A program made the position numbers and the translations under genes. This document shows positions 7,443 through 16,190 of a stretch of 58,476 bases of DNA, one piece after another; the first letter of the stretch is position 1, and every line of letters starts with the position of its first letter. The DNA is from Actinoplanes campanulatus (GTDB lineage: Bacteria; Actinomycetota; Actinomycetes; Mycobacteriales; Micromonosporaceae). Under the pieces are notes generated by a model. It ran no database searches. It was not told the DNA's origin and was given only the letters and a program-made list of their open reading frames with translations. The stretch covers positions 1 through 58,476 of the forward strand of contig NZ_BMPW01000038.1 of assembly GCF_014647795.1 (NCBI RefSeq). Direction: 5' to 3'.

Positions 7443-8440
7443 TGCCGCTGACATCGCCTGTACCACCACTTGACCTCGTACGGATGTTTCCCGGGGTCGA
7501 GGCGTTCGCGCGCACGGCGACGCGGCTGCACCCGCGGCCGGGGACGCCCAGCGTTTCGGACAGCCACGTCGGGGGGATGCTGCTGTGGCCGAGGGATGAG
7601 CCGTGGCCGGCCTGCCCTGGGCCGCACGTGGTGCGGACCGAGATCCCGGTACCGCCTCACCTCGCCGCCTTGCTGATGAGGCCGAGCGCCGAGGTGATGA
7701 TGGGGCTGGCGGAGCGGGTTCCCGGGTTCCGCGGGACCATGACGACCGAGGCCGGCACCGTCATTCTCGGCACCGAGGTCGTGTCGGAGCCGACCGCGAG
7801 TCCGCTGGTGGCGGTGGCGCAACTCCGGGCCGCCGATGTTCCCGACCTTCGTTGTCCCTCCGGTGCTGATGTGCTGCAGGTGCTGTGGTGCCCCAACGAT
7901 CACCCCGCCGACGCCCCGACGGGTCTGCCGATGCTGCTGAAATGGCGCACCGCATCGAGTGTGGTCGACCCGCTCGACGTGGCTCCCGCGCCTGTCGTCG
8001 CGAGGGACCAGGATCGTCTGCCGCGTCCGTGTGTGCTGCATCCCGAACAGGTCACCGAGTATCCCTGGTGGCAGGAGCTGCCGGACGAGCTCGGACGCCG
8101 GATCCGCGACTTCGACGACACCCGGGGCTTCGGTGAGGACAGCTACTTCTCGGTCTCGCAGGCGCCGGGATGGAAGGTCGGCGGCTGTCCGAGTTGGGAG
8201 GTCAGCGATCCACGCCCGATGGACTGCCCGCGCTGCCACCGGCCGATGGAACTACTGCTGACGATCGACTCCACCGAAAACCGTGGCGGCGATGCCTGGC
8301 TGCCCGTCGAGGAGTCCCATCTGCGGACCTCGCACACCGACCACACGCCCACCGGCGTCACCGTCGGCCGCTTTGCCCGGCTGCGCATCTTCGTCTGCCT
8401 GATATGCCCGGACACCCCCATGCGGCAGAGCCTTCAGTAG
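7442..8440 (+). CDS. DUF1963/YwqG-like protein
   Basis: A 332-residue soluble protein. Earlier in-frame starts exist at 7424 (GTG) and 7430 (ATG). I prefer the GTG at 7442 because a -10 box ends exactly seven bases before it, as at two other genes in this window. Family signs are the N-terminal HVGGMLLWPRDEPWP motif, and later a QAPGWKVGGCPSW segment followed by CPRCHRPMELLLTIDS, which resemble the conserved core of DUF1963/YwqG proteins. The CxxC pair (CPRC) may bind metal with the C-terminal CLIC. The biochemical role of this family is unknown. The gene stands alone, divergent from the sigma operon and convergent with the hexosaminidase operon. Confidence 0.75.
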   Translation: MPLTSPVPPLDLVRMFPGVEAFARTATRLHPRPGTPSVSDSHVGGMLLWPRDEPWPACPGPHVVRTEIPVPPHLAALLMRPSAEVMMGLAERVPGFRGTMTTEAGTVILGTEVVSEPTASPLVAVAQLRAADVPDLRCPSGADVLQVLWCPNDHPADAPTGLPMLLKWRTASSVVDPLDVAPAPVVARDQDRLPRPCVLHPEQVTEYPWWQELPDELGRRIRDFDDTRGFGEDSYFSVSQAPGWKVGGCPSWEVSDPRPMDCPRCHRPMELLLTIDSTENRGGDAWLPVEESHLRTSHTDHTPTGVTVGRFARLRIFVCLICPDTPMRQSLQ

Positions 8441-8483
8441 GTCACACTGGGGCGCCCAGGGCGGGGCGCGTCGGCGTACCGGA

Positions 8484-10082
8484 TCATGGGTTTTGGAAGG
8501 CTGTCACCAGGCGGGCTATGTGGGCGGCCCGTTGTTCGCGGGTGGCTGGGCGGCCCGGGATGCCGGGGCGTTGTTGCCAGGGGTGCGGGCCGTCGGGGTG
8601 GCGGTATTCGACGCCGAAGGCGGCGAGCCGTGTCTCGTGGTGGGTGAGGCGGCGGTCGAAGTCCGCGTAGTCGCCGCCGGGTGGGCTCCACAGGGCCTCG
8701 GCCACCGCGCACAGGCGGGGGAAGAGCAGGTAGTCGACGGTTCGTGGGGAGTCGGCGTGTTCGGTCCACAGGTTGGCCTGGCCGCCGAGGATGTGGCGGG
8801 CCTCGTCGGCGTTCAGTGCGGGTGGGACCGGGTCGAAGGCGTAGACGTCGCGCACGGTCAGGGGGATGGAGACCGGGATCGGCTCGGTCGGGAGCTCCGA
8901 CTGGCGGTAGTCGAGGTAGACCATGTCGTCGGGGCAGGAGACCACGTCGTGGCCGCGGCGGGCGGCGGTCACCGCGCCGGCGGTGCCGCGCCAGGAGGCG
9001 ATCACGGCGCCGGGGACCGGGTCGCCTTCGAGGAGTTCGTCCCAGCCGAAGGGGCGGCGGCCGGCGGCGGTCAGGTGTGCGCCCAGCCGGCCCACGAACC
9101 AGGCCCGCAGGTCGGTGACGCCCAGTTCGGCCATCCGCTGCCGGCTGCGCGGGTCGGCCAGCCACTGGTCCTGCGGGCATTCGTCGCCGCCTACGCCGAT
9201 GTGGTGGGACGGGAACAGGTCCATGATCTCGTCGAGGACGCCGGTGAAGAACGCGACGGTGGACTCCTCGGCGTTGAGGACGTTGCGGTTGACGCCCCAG
9301 CGGGTCCACACCTCCAGCGGCTCGCCGGTCACCCCCAGTGAGGGGTAGGCGGCCAGCGCGGCCTGCACGTGACCCGGCGTTTCGATCTCCGGGACCACGG
9401 TGACGAACCGGTCGGCCGCGTAGGCGACGATCTCCCGGATGTCGTCCTGGGTGTAGTAGCCGCCGTGCGGGCGACCGTCGGGCCGGCCGCCGGACGCGCC
9501 GGCCTGGCTCTCCCGCCGCCACGACCCGACCTCGGTAAGGCGGGGGTAGCGGCGGATCTCGACCCGCCAGCCCTGGTCGTCGGTGAGGTGCAGGTGCAGG
9601 GTGTTGAGGCGGTGCAGGGCCATCAGGTCGATGATCCGCAGCACCTCGTGCTTGGGCAGGAAGTGCCGGGCCACGTCGAGCATCAGGCCGCGCCAGGGGA
9701 AGCGCGGGTGGTCGTACACCTGAATCGCCGGAAGCGACCATCGGACGCCGGCCACCGGGGCACGACGGTGGATGGCCGGCGGCAGGAGCTGGAGCAACGC
9801 CTGGCAGCCGTGGAAGACGCCGACCGGCGCGCCGCCGGTGACCGTGACCGACGACGGGGTGACCCGCAGCCGGTATGCCTCGGCGCCGAGCGCGCCGTCG
9901 AGAGTGAGCCTGATGGTGGCTGAGGAAGCCTCGCGAAGCGGCAATCCGGTGGCCGGGCGCAGCGCCGCCTGCAACGAGGCGAGAACGCCGGCCAGGGAAG
10001 CCGGGGCGCCGAGGGTGGTGCGGTGGTCGAGGACGAGCTCGCCCTGACCGGGGACGACGGTGAGCGGACGGGGAAGGAGCAA
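8484..10082 (-). CDS. beta-N-acetylhexosaminidase, GH20
   Basis: A 532-residue family 20 glycoside hydrolase that removes terminal N-acetylhexosamine from chitobiose or similar oligosaccharides by substrate-assisted catalysis. An N-terminal alpha/beta domain (GH20b-like, residues 1-130) precedes the barrel. Family motifs are FPWRGLMLDVARHFLP, LNTLHLHLTDDQGWR, and VGGDECP, in which the Asp-Glu pair is catalytic. I chose the TTG at 10082 because AAGGG lies nine bases upstream and because it begins right after the permease stop. No signal peptide is visible, so it probably acts on imported oligosaccharides inside the cell. It is the last gene of the four-gene operon with the sugar ABC importer. 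Confidence 0.9.
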   Translation of the reverse strand: MLLPRPLTVVPGQGELVLDHRTTLGAPASLAGVLASLQAALRPATGLPLREASSATIRLTLDGALGAEAYRLRVTPSSVTVTGGAPVGVFHGCQALLQLLPPAIHRRAPVAGVRWSLPAIQVYDHPRFPWRGLMLDVARHFLPKHEVLRIIDLMALHRLNTLHLHLTDDQGWRVEIRRYPRLTEVGSWRRESQAGASGGRPDGRPHGGYYTQDDIREIVAYAADRFVTVVPEIETPGHVQAALAAYPSLGVTGEPLEVWTRWGVNRNVLNAEESTVAFFTGVLDEIMDLFPSHHIGVGGDECPQDQWLADPRSRQRMAELGVTDLRAWFVGRLGAHLTAAGRRPFGWDELLEGDPVPGAVIASWRGTAGAVTAARRGHDVVSCPDDMVYLDYRQSELPTEPIPVSIPLTVRDVYAFDPVPPALNADEARHILGGQANLWTEHADSPRTVDYLLFPRLCAVAEALWSPPGGDYADFDRRLTHHETRLAAFGVEYRHPDGPHPWQQRPGIPGRPATREQRAAHIARLVTAFQNP

Positions 10083-10087
10083 CGGAC

Positions 10088-10894
10088 TCAGCCCTTCACG
10101 GCGCCGGCGGACATGCCGGCGACCAGGTTGCGCTGGATGAGCAGGAAGAACACGATCACCGGTACGGAGAAGAGCACCGACGCGGCCATCTGCGCGCCGA
10201 AGTCGGTGCCGGTGTGCGGGTTGGTGAACGAGGCCAGCCACACCGGCAGCGTGTAGCGGCTCTCGTCCTGCATGAACGTGTAGGCGATCAGGTAGTCGTT
10301 CCACGCGGCGATGAACGCGAAGATGCCGGTGGCGATCACGCCCGGCGCGACCAGCGGGAACAGGACGCTGACCAGGATCCGCCAGGTGCCCGCGCCGTCG
10401 ATCTGGGCGGCCTCCTCCACCTCCGCCGGGATGGCGACGAAGAAGCCGCGCATCACCCAGATCGAGAACGGCAGCACGGTCGCCACGTAGGCGAGGATCA
10501 GGGCGAGGTACGTGCCGAGCAGGTCGAGGCTGTTGAACATGGTGAACAGCGGGATGAGCATGGCGGTGGCCGGCAGCATCTGCACCGCCAGGATCACGAC
10601 CATGATCGCCCGGCGGCCACGGAACCGGAACCGGGACAGCGCGGCGGCCGCGAAGATGCCGAGCACGATGGACGCCAGCACGGTCGCCGCGACCACGACG
10701 ACGCTGTTACGCAGATCGGTCAGGAACTGCGGTTGGGTGACGGCGGCGGTGAAGTTGTTCAGGGTCGGCTCGTGCGGCCAGAAGTGCGGGGTCGGCGTCA
10801 TCACCTCGGGGCGCGGTTTGAGGGCGGTGTTGACCATCCAGTAGACCGGGAAGAGCCACACCAGGCAGAAGACGGCGGCGACGGCGTTCTTCAC
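10088..10894 (-). CDS. ABC sugar importer permease (MalG-type)
   Basis: A 268-residue inner-membrane permease with six predicted helices. The EAA loop that docks the ATPase is clear (EVEEAAQIDGAGTWRILVSVLFPL, residues ~165-190). The N-terminal helix and periplasmic loop (WMVNTALKPRPEVM) match the MalG/NgcG type. It starts with a GTG at 10894 that overlaps the TGA of the preceding permease (GTGA), so the two are coupled. With its partner and the lipoprotein it probably imports N-acetylglucosamine or chitobiose. No ATPase is encoded here; actinomycetes commonly share one MsiK-type ATPase encoded elsewhere. Confidence 0.9.
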   Translation of the reverse strand: MKNAVAAVFCLVWLFPVYWMVNTALKPRPEVMTPTPHFWPHEPTLNNFTAAVTQPQFLTDLRNSVVVVAATVLASIVLGIFAAAALSRFRFRGRRAIMVVILAVQMLPATAMLIPLFTMFNSLDLLGTYLALILAYVATVLPFSIWVMRGFFVAIPAEVEEAAQIDGAGTWRILVSVLFPLVAPGVIATGIFAFIAAWNDYLIAYTFMQDESRYTLPVWLASFTNPHTGTDFGAQMAASVLFSVPVIVFFLLIQRNLVAGMSAGAVKG

Positions 10895-11796
10895 AGGTCC
10901 TCGCCCGCTCTCAGGAGGTTGCGGATGTAGACGGCGGTCAGGGCGAGCAGCAACACGGTGGTCACCACTGAGATCGCGGCGCCGTGTCCGATCTGGAAAC
11001 CGACGAAAGCCGTCTTGTACGTGTAGACGCCCAGCGTCGACGTGGCGTCACCGGGGCCGCCCCGCGAGATCAGCCAGATCTGGTTGAACACGTTGTAGTC
11101 CCAGATCACCGACAGGATGGTCACCAGCAGCAGGGTCGGGCGCAGGAAGTTCAGCACCACGATCCGGTAGACGGCGAACTCGCTCGCGCCGTCGAGGCGG
11201 GCCGCCTCCTTGTACTCGTGCGGGACCTGGGTCTCGGCGGCGTACAGGGTGAGCGCGATGAACGGCACCGCCTGCCAGACGATCAACAACCAGATCGAGA
11301 CGTACGCCAGTGCCGGGTCCTGTGCCCAGTTGAGGCTGGTGGTGTCGCCGAAGATCCGGAGCTGGGCGAGCATCCAGTTGGCTACGCCGTACCCGGGCTG
11401 GAAGAGCCAGTTCCAGACCAGCGACGACGCCACGTTGGGCATCGCCCAGGCGACGATCAGGACGACGGTCACCGTGTGCCGCCAGGCTCGCCCCAGGCGG
11501 GTGAGCAGGTGGGAGACACCCATGCCGATCAGTACGCTGCCGGCCACCATCGCCGCGGTGAACAGCACGGTCCGTACGAGTGAGGCCCAGAACGCGGGGC
11601 TTGCCAGCAGTTTGGCGTACTGGTCGGCGCCGACGAAGGTGTAGACGCCGGTGAACAGGGTGCGCTGGTTGTAGCTGGTGAACGAGGTGAAGACCAGGAA
11701 GCCGATCGGTGCGAGCGTCACCACGGCCAGGACCAGGCCCGCCGGGCTGAGCAGCCACAGCGGAGCCAGGTCCCTACGGTCGAGCCGTGCGGTCAC
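10891..11796 (-). CDS. ABC sugar importer permease (MalF-type)
   Basis: A 301-residue membrane protein and partner of the MalG-type permease. I chose the GTG at 11796, which overlaps the TGA of the lipoprotein gene (GTGA); longer in-frame extensions would reach into that gene and have no hydrophobic or conserved content. The first helix is near residues 12-35 (LWLLSPAGLVLAVVTLAPIGFLVF). The EAA loop is present (EYKEAARLDGASEFAVYRIVVLNFL, ~200-225). Together with the lipoprotein and the hexosaminidase it forms a single operon. Confidence 0.9.
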   Translation of the reverse strand: MTARLDRRDLAPLWLLSPAGLVLAVVTLAPIGFLVFTSFTSYNQRTLFTGVYTFVGADQYAKLLASPAFWASLVRTVLFTAAMVAGSVLIGMGVSHLLTRLGRAWRHTVTVVLIVAWAMPNVASSLVWNWLFQPGYGVANWMLAQLRIFGDTTSLNWAQDPALAYVSIWLLIVWQAVPFIALTLYAAETQVPHEYKEAARLDGASEFAVYRIVVLNFLRPTLLLVTILSVIWDYNVFNQIWLISRGGPGDATSTLGVYTYKTAFVGFQIGHGAAISVVTTVLLLALTAVYIRNLLRAGEDL

Positions 11797-13076
11797 TGAC
11801 CGGTGGCCAGGGTGGATTCGAGGTGGGCGTCGAACTCCTTCGCGGCGGCCTCGGGGGTCTCGGCGCCGGAGGCGACGGCGGAGAACACCTGGTTGATGCT
11901 CTTGTCGCCCTCGATGGTGGGCCACTGGGCGGCGGCGGGGGTGGCCTTCGAGGACAGGGCGCCGCCGAAGAAGCCCTGCTGCTGCTCGGTGAGGCCCTTG
12001 GCCTGGGCGGCCTGGATGCCCTCGGTGCTGTTCGGGATCCAGCCGTCATTGCCGAAGACGAACTCGTCCTGCACGGCCGGGCTCGCGGCGATCTTCACCC
12101 ATTGCAGGGCCAGGTCGTGGGCGTCGCTCTTGGCGGCGATGCCCCAGTCGGAGCCGCCGAGCATCACCGGCTGCGTCTTTCCGGAGGTGCCGGGGAACGG
12201 GAAGGTGCCGATGTCCTCGTTCTTGATGGCCGGGTTGGCCTTCTGGATCAGGCCGATCGAGCCGCTGGTGGCGAGGATGGCGGAGGTCTTGCCGTCGGCG
12301 AACAGTTGCGTCTGGTCGGGCGTGATGGTGTCCAGGGTCCGGGACGCGGGAGTGGAGTAGGTGTTCTGGAAGGTCGTGAACTCGGTCAGGCCCTTCTGCC
12401 CGGCCGGGGTGGAGAAGCCGCCCTTCCAGGCGCCGCCCTCGTGGGTGGCGATCTCGCCGCCCGCGTCCCAGAGGAACTGCAGGCCGGCGAACCAGTACTG
12501 GCCGGGCAGGTAGAACGGGGCGAAGTCGGCGGCCGGGTTCCCGGCTTCGATTTTGTCGAGGGCGGCGGTGAGCTCGGCGTACGTCTTCGGCGTGGCCGTG
12601 ATCCCGGCGGCGGTCCACGTCTTCTTGTTGTAGATGACCGCCCGCGCTCCGGCGAAGCCCGGCGCCGCGTAGAGCGCGCCGTCCACCGTGGCCGGGTCCT
12701 CCAAGCCGGCCAGCCAGGTCCGCCCTTGTTTCAGATCATTCCGGTACGGGGTGAGGTCGAGCAGCCCACCGCTGGCCGCGAAGCCGGGCACCTGGGTGTT
12801 GCCGAGGTCGAGGATGTCCGGGGTGCCGGTGGTCGACAACGCCGTACTGATCTTGGTGGTGATGCCTTCCCACTGCTGGATCTGGAGGTCCACCGACGCC
12901 CCCGTGGCCTCGGTGAACCTCTTGTTGATCGCCTGGAGGGTGGTGTCGGTGTAGTCACCGTCCATCACCCACACGGTGATCGTCTTGCCCTCGCCTCCGC
13001 TGTTTCCGCCGTTACCGGAACAGGCGGCCAGGCTCAGCACGGTGGCGACGGCGACGGCGATCCTTTTATGTGACAT
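11793..13076 (-). CDS. extracellular sugar-binding lipoprotein (family 1)
   Basis: A 427-residue solute-binding protein anchored outside the membrane by a lipid. The signal sequence ends in a lipobox (SLAAC, Cys at residue 19), followed by a Gly/Asn/Ser linker. The mature part has the family-1 binding-protein pattern: ITVWVMDGDYTDTTL at the start, a TPDILDLGN segment near residue 85, and GGSDWGIAAKS with a WIPNS motif in the C-lobe. The gene order lipoprotein-permease-permease-hexosaminidase suggests GlcNAc, chitobiose or another amino-sugar oligomer as the ligand; the exact ligand is not readable from sequence. The gene is the first of the operon and lies nine bases after the RpiR-type regulator. 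Confidence 0.9.
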   Translation of the reverse strand: MSHKRIAVAVATVLSLAACSGNGGNSGGEGKTITVWVMDGDYTDTTLQAINKRFTEATGASVDLQIQQWEGITTKISTALSTTGTPDILDLGNTQVPGFAASGGLLDLTPYRNDLKQGRTWLAGLEDPATVDGALYAAPGFAGARAVIYNKKTWTAAGITATPKTYAELTAALDKIEAGNPAADFAPFYLPGQYWFAGLQFLWDAGGEIATHEGGAWKGGFSTPAGQKGLTEFTTFQNTYSTPASRTLDTITPDQTQLFADGKTSAILATSGSIGLIQKANPAIKNEDIGTFPFPGTSGKTQPVMLGGSDWGIAAKSDAHDLALQWVKIAASPAVQDEFVFGNDGWIPNSTEGIQAAQAKGLTEQQQGFFGGALSSKATPAAAQWPTIEGDKSINQVFSAVASGAETPEAAAKEFDAHLESTLATGQ

Positions 13077-13085
13077 GCGCGCTCC

Positions 13086-14021
13086 TCATGAGGGGTTCTG
13101 CCGGCGCGGCCGCCGTCGCGTGGGCGACTTCTCGGGGAGGCGGTGGGCCTCGACCGCGCGGACGGTGAGTTCGAGGGCTTCGGCGGTGCGCTCGTAGGTG
13201 CGCTGGGCGACCGCCACGTAGATCAGGTCGAGGATCAGGAGCTGGGAGTGCACCGAGGAGAGGGCCGCCAGGCGGAAGGTGGTCTCCTGCACGACCGTGG
13301 AGAAGACGACGTCGGCCACCTCGGCCAGCGGTGAACGGCTGAAGCTGGTGACCGCCACGGTGAGCGCGCCGTGGTCGGCGGCTTCGGCGAGGGTCTCGAT
13401 GACCTCCCGGGTGCGGCCGGAGTGCGACAGCCCGATCGCCACGTCACCCGGCCCGAGCAGGGCGGCGTTGGTCAGCGCGGTGTGCGAGTCGGTGCGGTGC
13501 CACACCGGGACGCGGATGCGCTCCAGCCGGAACGCCATCTCCCGGGCCGACGTGCCGCTGCTGCCCAGGCCGAAGATCTCCACCCGGCCGGCGGCGGCGA
13601 TGGCGCCGGCGACCCGTTCGACGGCGGCCACGTCGATGCCGGCCGCGGTGTCCTGGATGGCCCGGGTGTCGGCCGCGGTGACGACCCCGAGCACGTCGGT
13701 GAGCGCGTCGCCGGGGGCGATGTCGCCGCTGATGTCGGTGTCCCACCGGGCCTGCTCGGCCCGGCCGGTCTCGGTGGCGACGGCCACGCGCAGGTTGGCG
13801 TAGCCCCGGAACCCGAGCGTCCGGCTGAACCGGGTCACCGTCGCCGTCGAGGTCCCGGAACGCTCGGCCAGGTCGACGATGCTCAGGTGGGCGGTCGTCT
13901 CCGGGTCGGCCAGGATCGTCTCGGCGATCCGGGCGAGCGCCTCGGGCATGCCGGGTCCCTCGATGCGCAGTCGTCCGAGCAGTCCGCCGCTCTCACCCGT
14001 CACGTCGATCGTCCTTTTCAT
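13086..14021 (-). CDS. RpiR/MurR-family regulator with SIS domain
   Basis: A 311-residue transcription regulator. The N-terminal HTH_6 domain spans residues ~20-95 (IAETILADPETTAHLSIVDLAERSGTS, TVTRFSRTLGFRGYANLR). A C-terminal SIS sugar-phosphate-isomerase fold spans ~130-260 (IFGLGSSGTSAREMAFRLERI, GDVAIGLSHSGRTREVIE). SIS domains of this family bind phosphosugars, here plausibly GlcNAc-6-phosphate or MurNAc-6-phosphate. The gene is transcribed away from the kinase gene and ends nine bases before the importer operon, so it may be cotranscribed with it and control both directions through the repeats at 14028-14084. The ATG at 14021 lacks a clear Shine-Dalgarno sequence. Confidence 0.9.
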   Translation of the reverse strand: MKRTIDVTGESGGLLGRLRIEGPGMPEALARIAETILADPETTAHLSIVDLAERSGTSTATVTRFSRTLGFRGYANLRVAVATETGRAEQARWDTDISGDIAPGDALTDVLGVVTAADTRAIQDTAAGIDVAAVERVAGAIAAAGRVEIFGLGSSGTSAREMAFRLERIRVPVWHRTDSHTALTNAALLGPGDVAIGLSHSGRTREVIETLAEAADHGALTVAVTSFSRSPLAEVADVVFSTVVQETTFRLAALSSVHSQLLILDLIYVAVAQRTYERTAEALELTVRAVEAHRLPEKSPTRRRPRRQNPS

Positions 14022-14027
14022 CGATTG

Positions 14028-14084
14028 CTGTTGCCGATGAAAATTACGACCACCACGAGGGCTAGTCAATAACTGTTGCCTATG
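14028..14084. promoter_or_regulatory. direct repeats, candidate RpiR-regulator operator
   Basis: In the 77-base gap between the divergent regulator and kinase genes, CTGTTGCCGATG (14028-14039) recurs as CTGTTGCCTATG (14073-14084), starting 45 bases later. The gap is far more AT-rich than its surroundings. The second copy overlaps TATGTT (14081-14086), a possible -10 box for the kinase gene 12 bases before its ATG. The sites are therefore well placed for autoregulation. Confidence 0.5.
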
Positions 14085-14098
14085 TTTCGATTTCCGCC

Positions 14099-14992
14099 AT
14101 GGAGCTGGTGGCAGGGGTCGACGCGGGCGGCACGTCGTCGCGCGCCGTGGTCGCGACCGTCCACGGCGAGATCGTCGGCCGTGGACGGGCCGGGCCCGGC
14201 AATCCGCTGGCCCACGGGCCGGAACGGGCCGCCGCCGAGGTCGCCGCTGCCGTCCGGCAAGCGCTCGGCGGGCACTCCCCCGCACTCGTCCGGGCCGCCA
14301 CGCTCGGCATCGCGGGACCCGCGGCGGCCTGCGCGTTCGGGGCGGCGCTCGGCGTCGGCGGGCCGGTCACCGTGGTCGGCGACGCGGTCACCGCATTCGC
14401 CTCCGGCACACCCGCGCCGGCCGGGGCGGTGCTCATCGCGGGGACCGGCGCGATCGCTGCCGCGATCAAGGACGATCAGGTGGTACGGACGAGCGACGGG
14501 CTCGGCTGGCTGCTCGGTGACGAGGGATCCGGGCGGTGGCTGGGGCTGCGGGCGGTCCGTGTCGCGGTGCGGAACTGGGACACGCCGTTCGCCGCGCTGA
14601 TCGCCGCGCAGGCCGGGGTGGGCAGCGCCGACGACCTGGTCTACTGGGCGCAGGCGCTGCCGTTCCCCGCGATCGACGGGCTCGCGCCGGTGGTGTGCGC
14701 GGCCGCGCGGGACGCCGACCCGCATGCCACGGCCATCGTCAGCGAGGCCGTCGCCTGTCTGGTGCGCACCCTCGACGACCTGGCCGAACCGGGGCCCGTC
14801 GTGCTCGCGGGCGGGCTGCTGGCGGCGGGCACACCCGTACGCGATGGGGTCCTGAAGGTTTTGTCGGAACGTGGGCGAGAGCCGCGGACGAGCCTGGACC
14901 CGGCAGCCGGCGCGGCGTGGCTGGCCGCCCGGCCGATCAGCCCCCTGAATCCGGCCGACCTGCACCGTGCCATGCTCGGCGGTGTCGCATAG
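14099..14992 (+). CDS. N-acetylglucosamine kinase-like (BadF/BcrA ATPase family)
   Basis: A 297-residue sugar kinase of the ASKHA fold. The phosphate-1 loop is at the N-terminus (VAGVDAGGTSSRAVVA), the catalytic or phosphate-2 region follows near residue 100 (DAVTAFASG, LIAGTGAIAAAI), and the GlcNAc-kinase signature GWLLGDEGSGRWLG lies near residues 136-150. These match eukaryotic-type NAGK and bacterial BadF/BcrA-like kinases. It probably phosphorylates GlcNAc released by the hexosaminidase. It is divergent from the RpiR-type regulator, and the MurG paralogue follows 13 bases after its stop. No nagA or nagB homologue is present here. Confidence 0.85.
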   Translation: MELVAGVDAGGTSSRAVVATVHGEIVGRGRAGPGNPLAHGPERAAAEVAAAVRQALGGHSPALVRAATLGIAGPAAACAFGAALGVGGPVTVVGDAVTAFASGTPAPAGAVLIAGTGAIAAAIKDDQVVRTSDGLGWLLGDEGSGRWLGLRAVRVAVRNWDTPFAALIAAQAGVGSADDLVYWAQALPFPAIDGLAPVVCAAARDADPHATAIVSEAVACLVRTLDDLAEPGPVVLAGGLLAAGTPVRDGVLKVLSERGREPRTSLDPAAGAAWLAARPISPLNPADLHRAMLGGVA

Positions 14993-15005
14993 GGTAGGCG
15001 GCCTG

Positions 15006-16181
15006 ATGTCTCTCTACAGCACCCAGCGCCTGCAACGGTTCCGCATGATCGTCACCGGTGGTGGCACCGGCGGGCACACCTACCCTGCCCTCACCACGGT
15101 CAACACGCTCCAGGCCCGCCTCGCCGAGACCGGCACCGCACCCGAGCTGCTCTGGGTCGGGGTCGCCGACGGCCTCGAAGCCAGGATCGCGGAGCGTAAC
15201 CAGATCCCCTTCAAAGCCGTCACCACCGGCAAACTGCGGCGCTCACCGAACCCGCGTGAGCTGGCCCGCAACGTCGTCGACGCGTTCCGGATCCCGCTCG
15301 GCATCCTCCAGGCCGTGTTCACGGTCGCCCGCACCCGGCCGGCCGTCGTGTTCAGCACCGGCGGGTACGTGTCGGTGCCGATCGGGCTCGCGGCGTGGTG
15401 CCTGCGGGTGCCCTATCTGATGCACGAGCAGACCCTCGCGGTCGGGCTGGCCAACCGGATCCTGGCCCGGTTCGCCAGCCGGATCCTGCTCAGCCACGAG
15501 GCGTCCCTCGAACACCTGCCGGAGTCGGCCCGGCGCCGGGCCGTGGTCACCGGCAACCCGGTGCGCTCGGCCATGCTCCAGGGTGATCCGGCGAAGGGCC
15601 TCGCGGCGTACGGGCTGGACCCGGCCCTCCCGGTCGTGCTCGTCACCGGCGGCGCGACCGGCGCCCAGCAGGTCAACCGGATGCTCATCGGCGCGCTGGC
15701 CGACCTGCTGCCGCACTGCCAGATCGTGCACCAGTGCGGCAGTCACGGGTACGCGGAGATGCAGGAGGCCGCCGGTCAGCTGCCGCCGCATCTGGTGCAG
15801 CGCTACCGGCTCGTCGAGTTCATCCACGAGGAGCTGCCCGACGTGATCGCGGCCGCGACCGTGGTGGTGGCCCGCAGCGGCGCCGGGACGGTGGCCGAGC
15901 TGACCGCTCTCGGCAAGGTCTGCGTGCTCATCCCGTACCCGCACTCGGCCGGGGACGAGCAGCGCATCACCGCCCGGCATCTGGCCGCACAGGGCGCGGC
16001 CGTGATGCTCGACGGTGACACGGCCGTGCCGCAGCGGCTGCACGCCGAGGTCGTCGGGCTGCTCGCCGACCCGCACCGGCGGGCCGCCATGGCGCAGGCC
16101 GCGGCGGCACACGGAAAGCCGGGCGCCGCCCAGCACGTGGTCACCGAGATCCTCACCGTGGCCGCAGACCGGGGCCGTTGA
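15006..16181 (+). CDS. MurG-like UDP-GlcNAc glycosyltransferase paralogue (GT28)
   Basis: A 391-residue GT-B enzyme of family 28. The N-lobe loop TGGGTGGHTYPAL (~15-28) and the acceptor-side LMHEQTLAVGLANRIL (~140-155) match MurG, except that the usual HEQN reads HEQT. The donor lobe has ARSGAGTVAELTALG and PYPHSAGDEQRITARHL (~295-330), corresponding to the UDP-GlcNAc-binding region. MurG proper makes lipid II on the cytoplasmic face and lies in the dcw cluster; this copy lies behind a GlcNAc kinase with no division genes near. I infer a paralogue that transfers GlcNAc to another acceptor, or a second MurG. I used the ATG at 15006; TAGGGT at 14990-14995 could be a -10 box. Confidence 0.8.
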   Translation: MSLYSTQRLQRFRMIVTGGGTGGHTYPALTTVNTLQARLAETGTAPELLWVGVADGLEARIAERNQIPFKAVTTGKLRRSPNPRELARNVVDAFRIPLGILQAVFTVARTRPAVVFSTGGYVSVPIGLAAWCLRVPYLMHEQTLAVGLANRILARFASRILLSHEASLEHLPESARRRAVVTGNPVRSAMLQGDPAKGLAAYGLDPALPVVLVTGGATGAQQVNRMLIGALADLLPHCQIVHQCGSHGYAEMQEAAGQLPPHLVQRYRLVEFIHEELPDVIAAATVVVARSGAGTVAELTALGKVCVLIPYPHSAGDEQRITARHLAAQGAAVMLDGDTAVPQRLHAEVVGLLADPHRRAAMAQAAAAHGKPGAAQHVVTEILTVAADRGR

Positions 16182-16190
16182 CCCGCGGCC

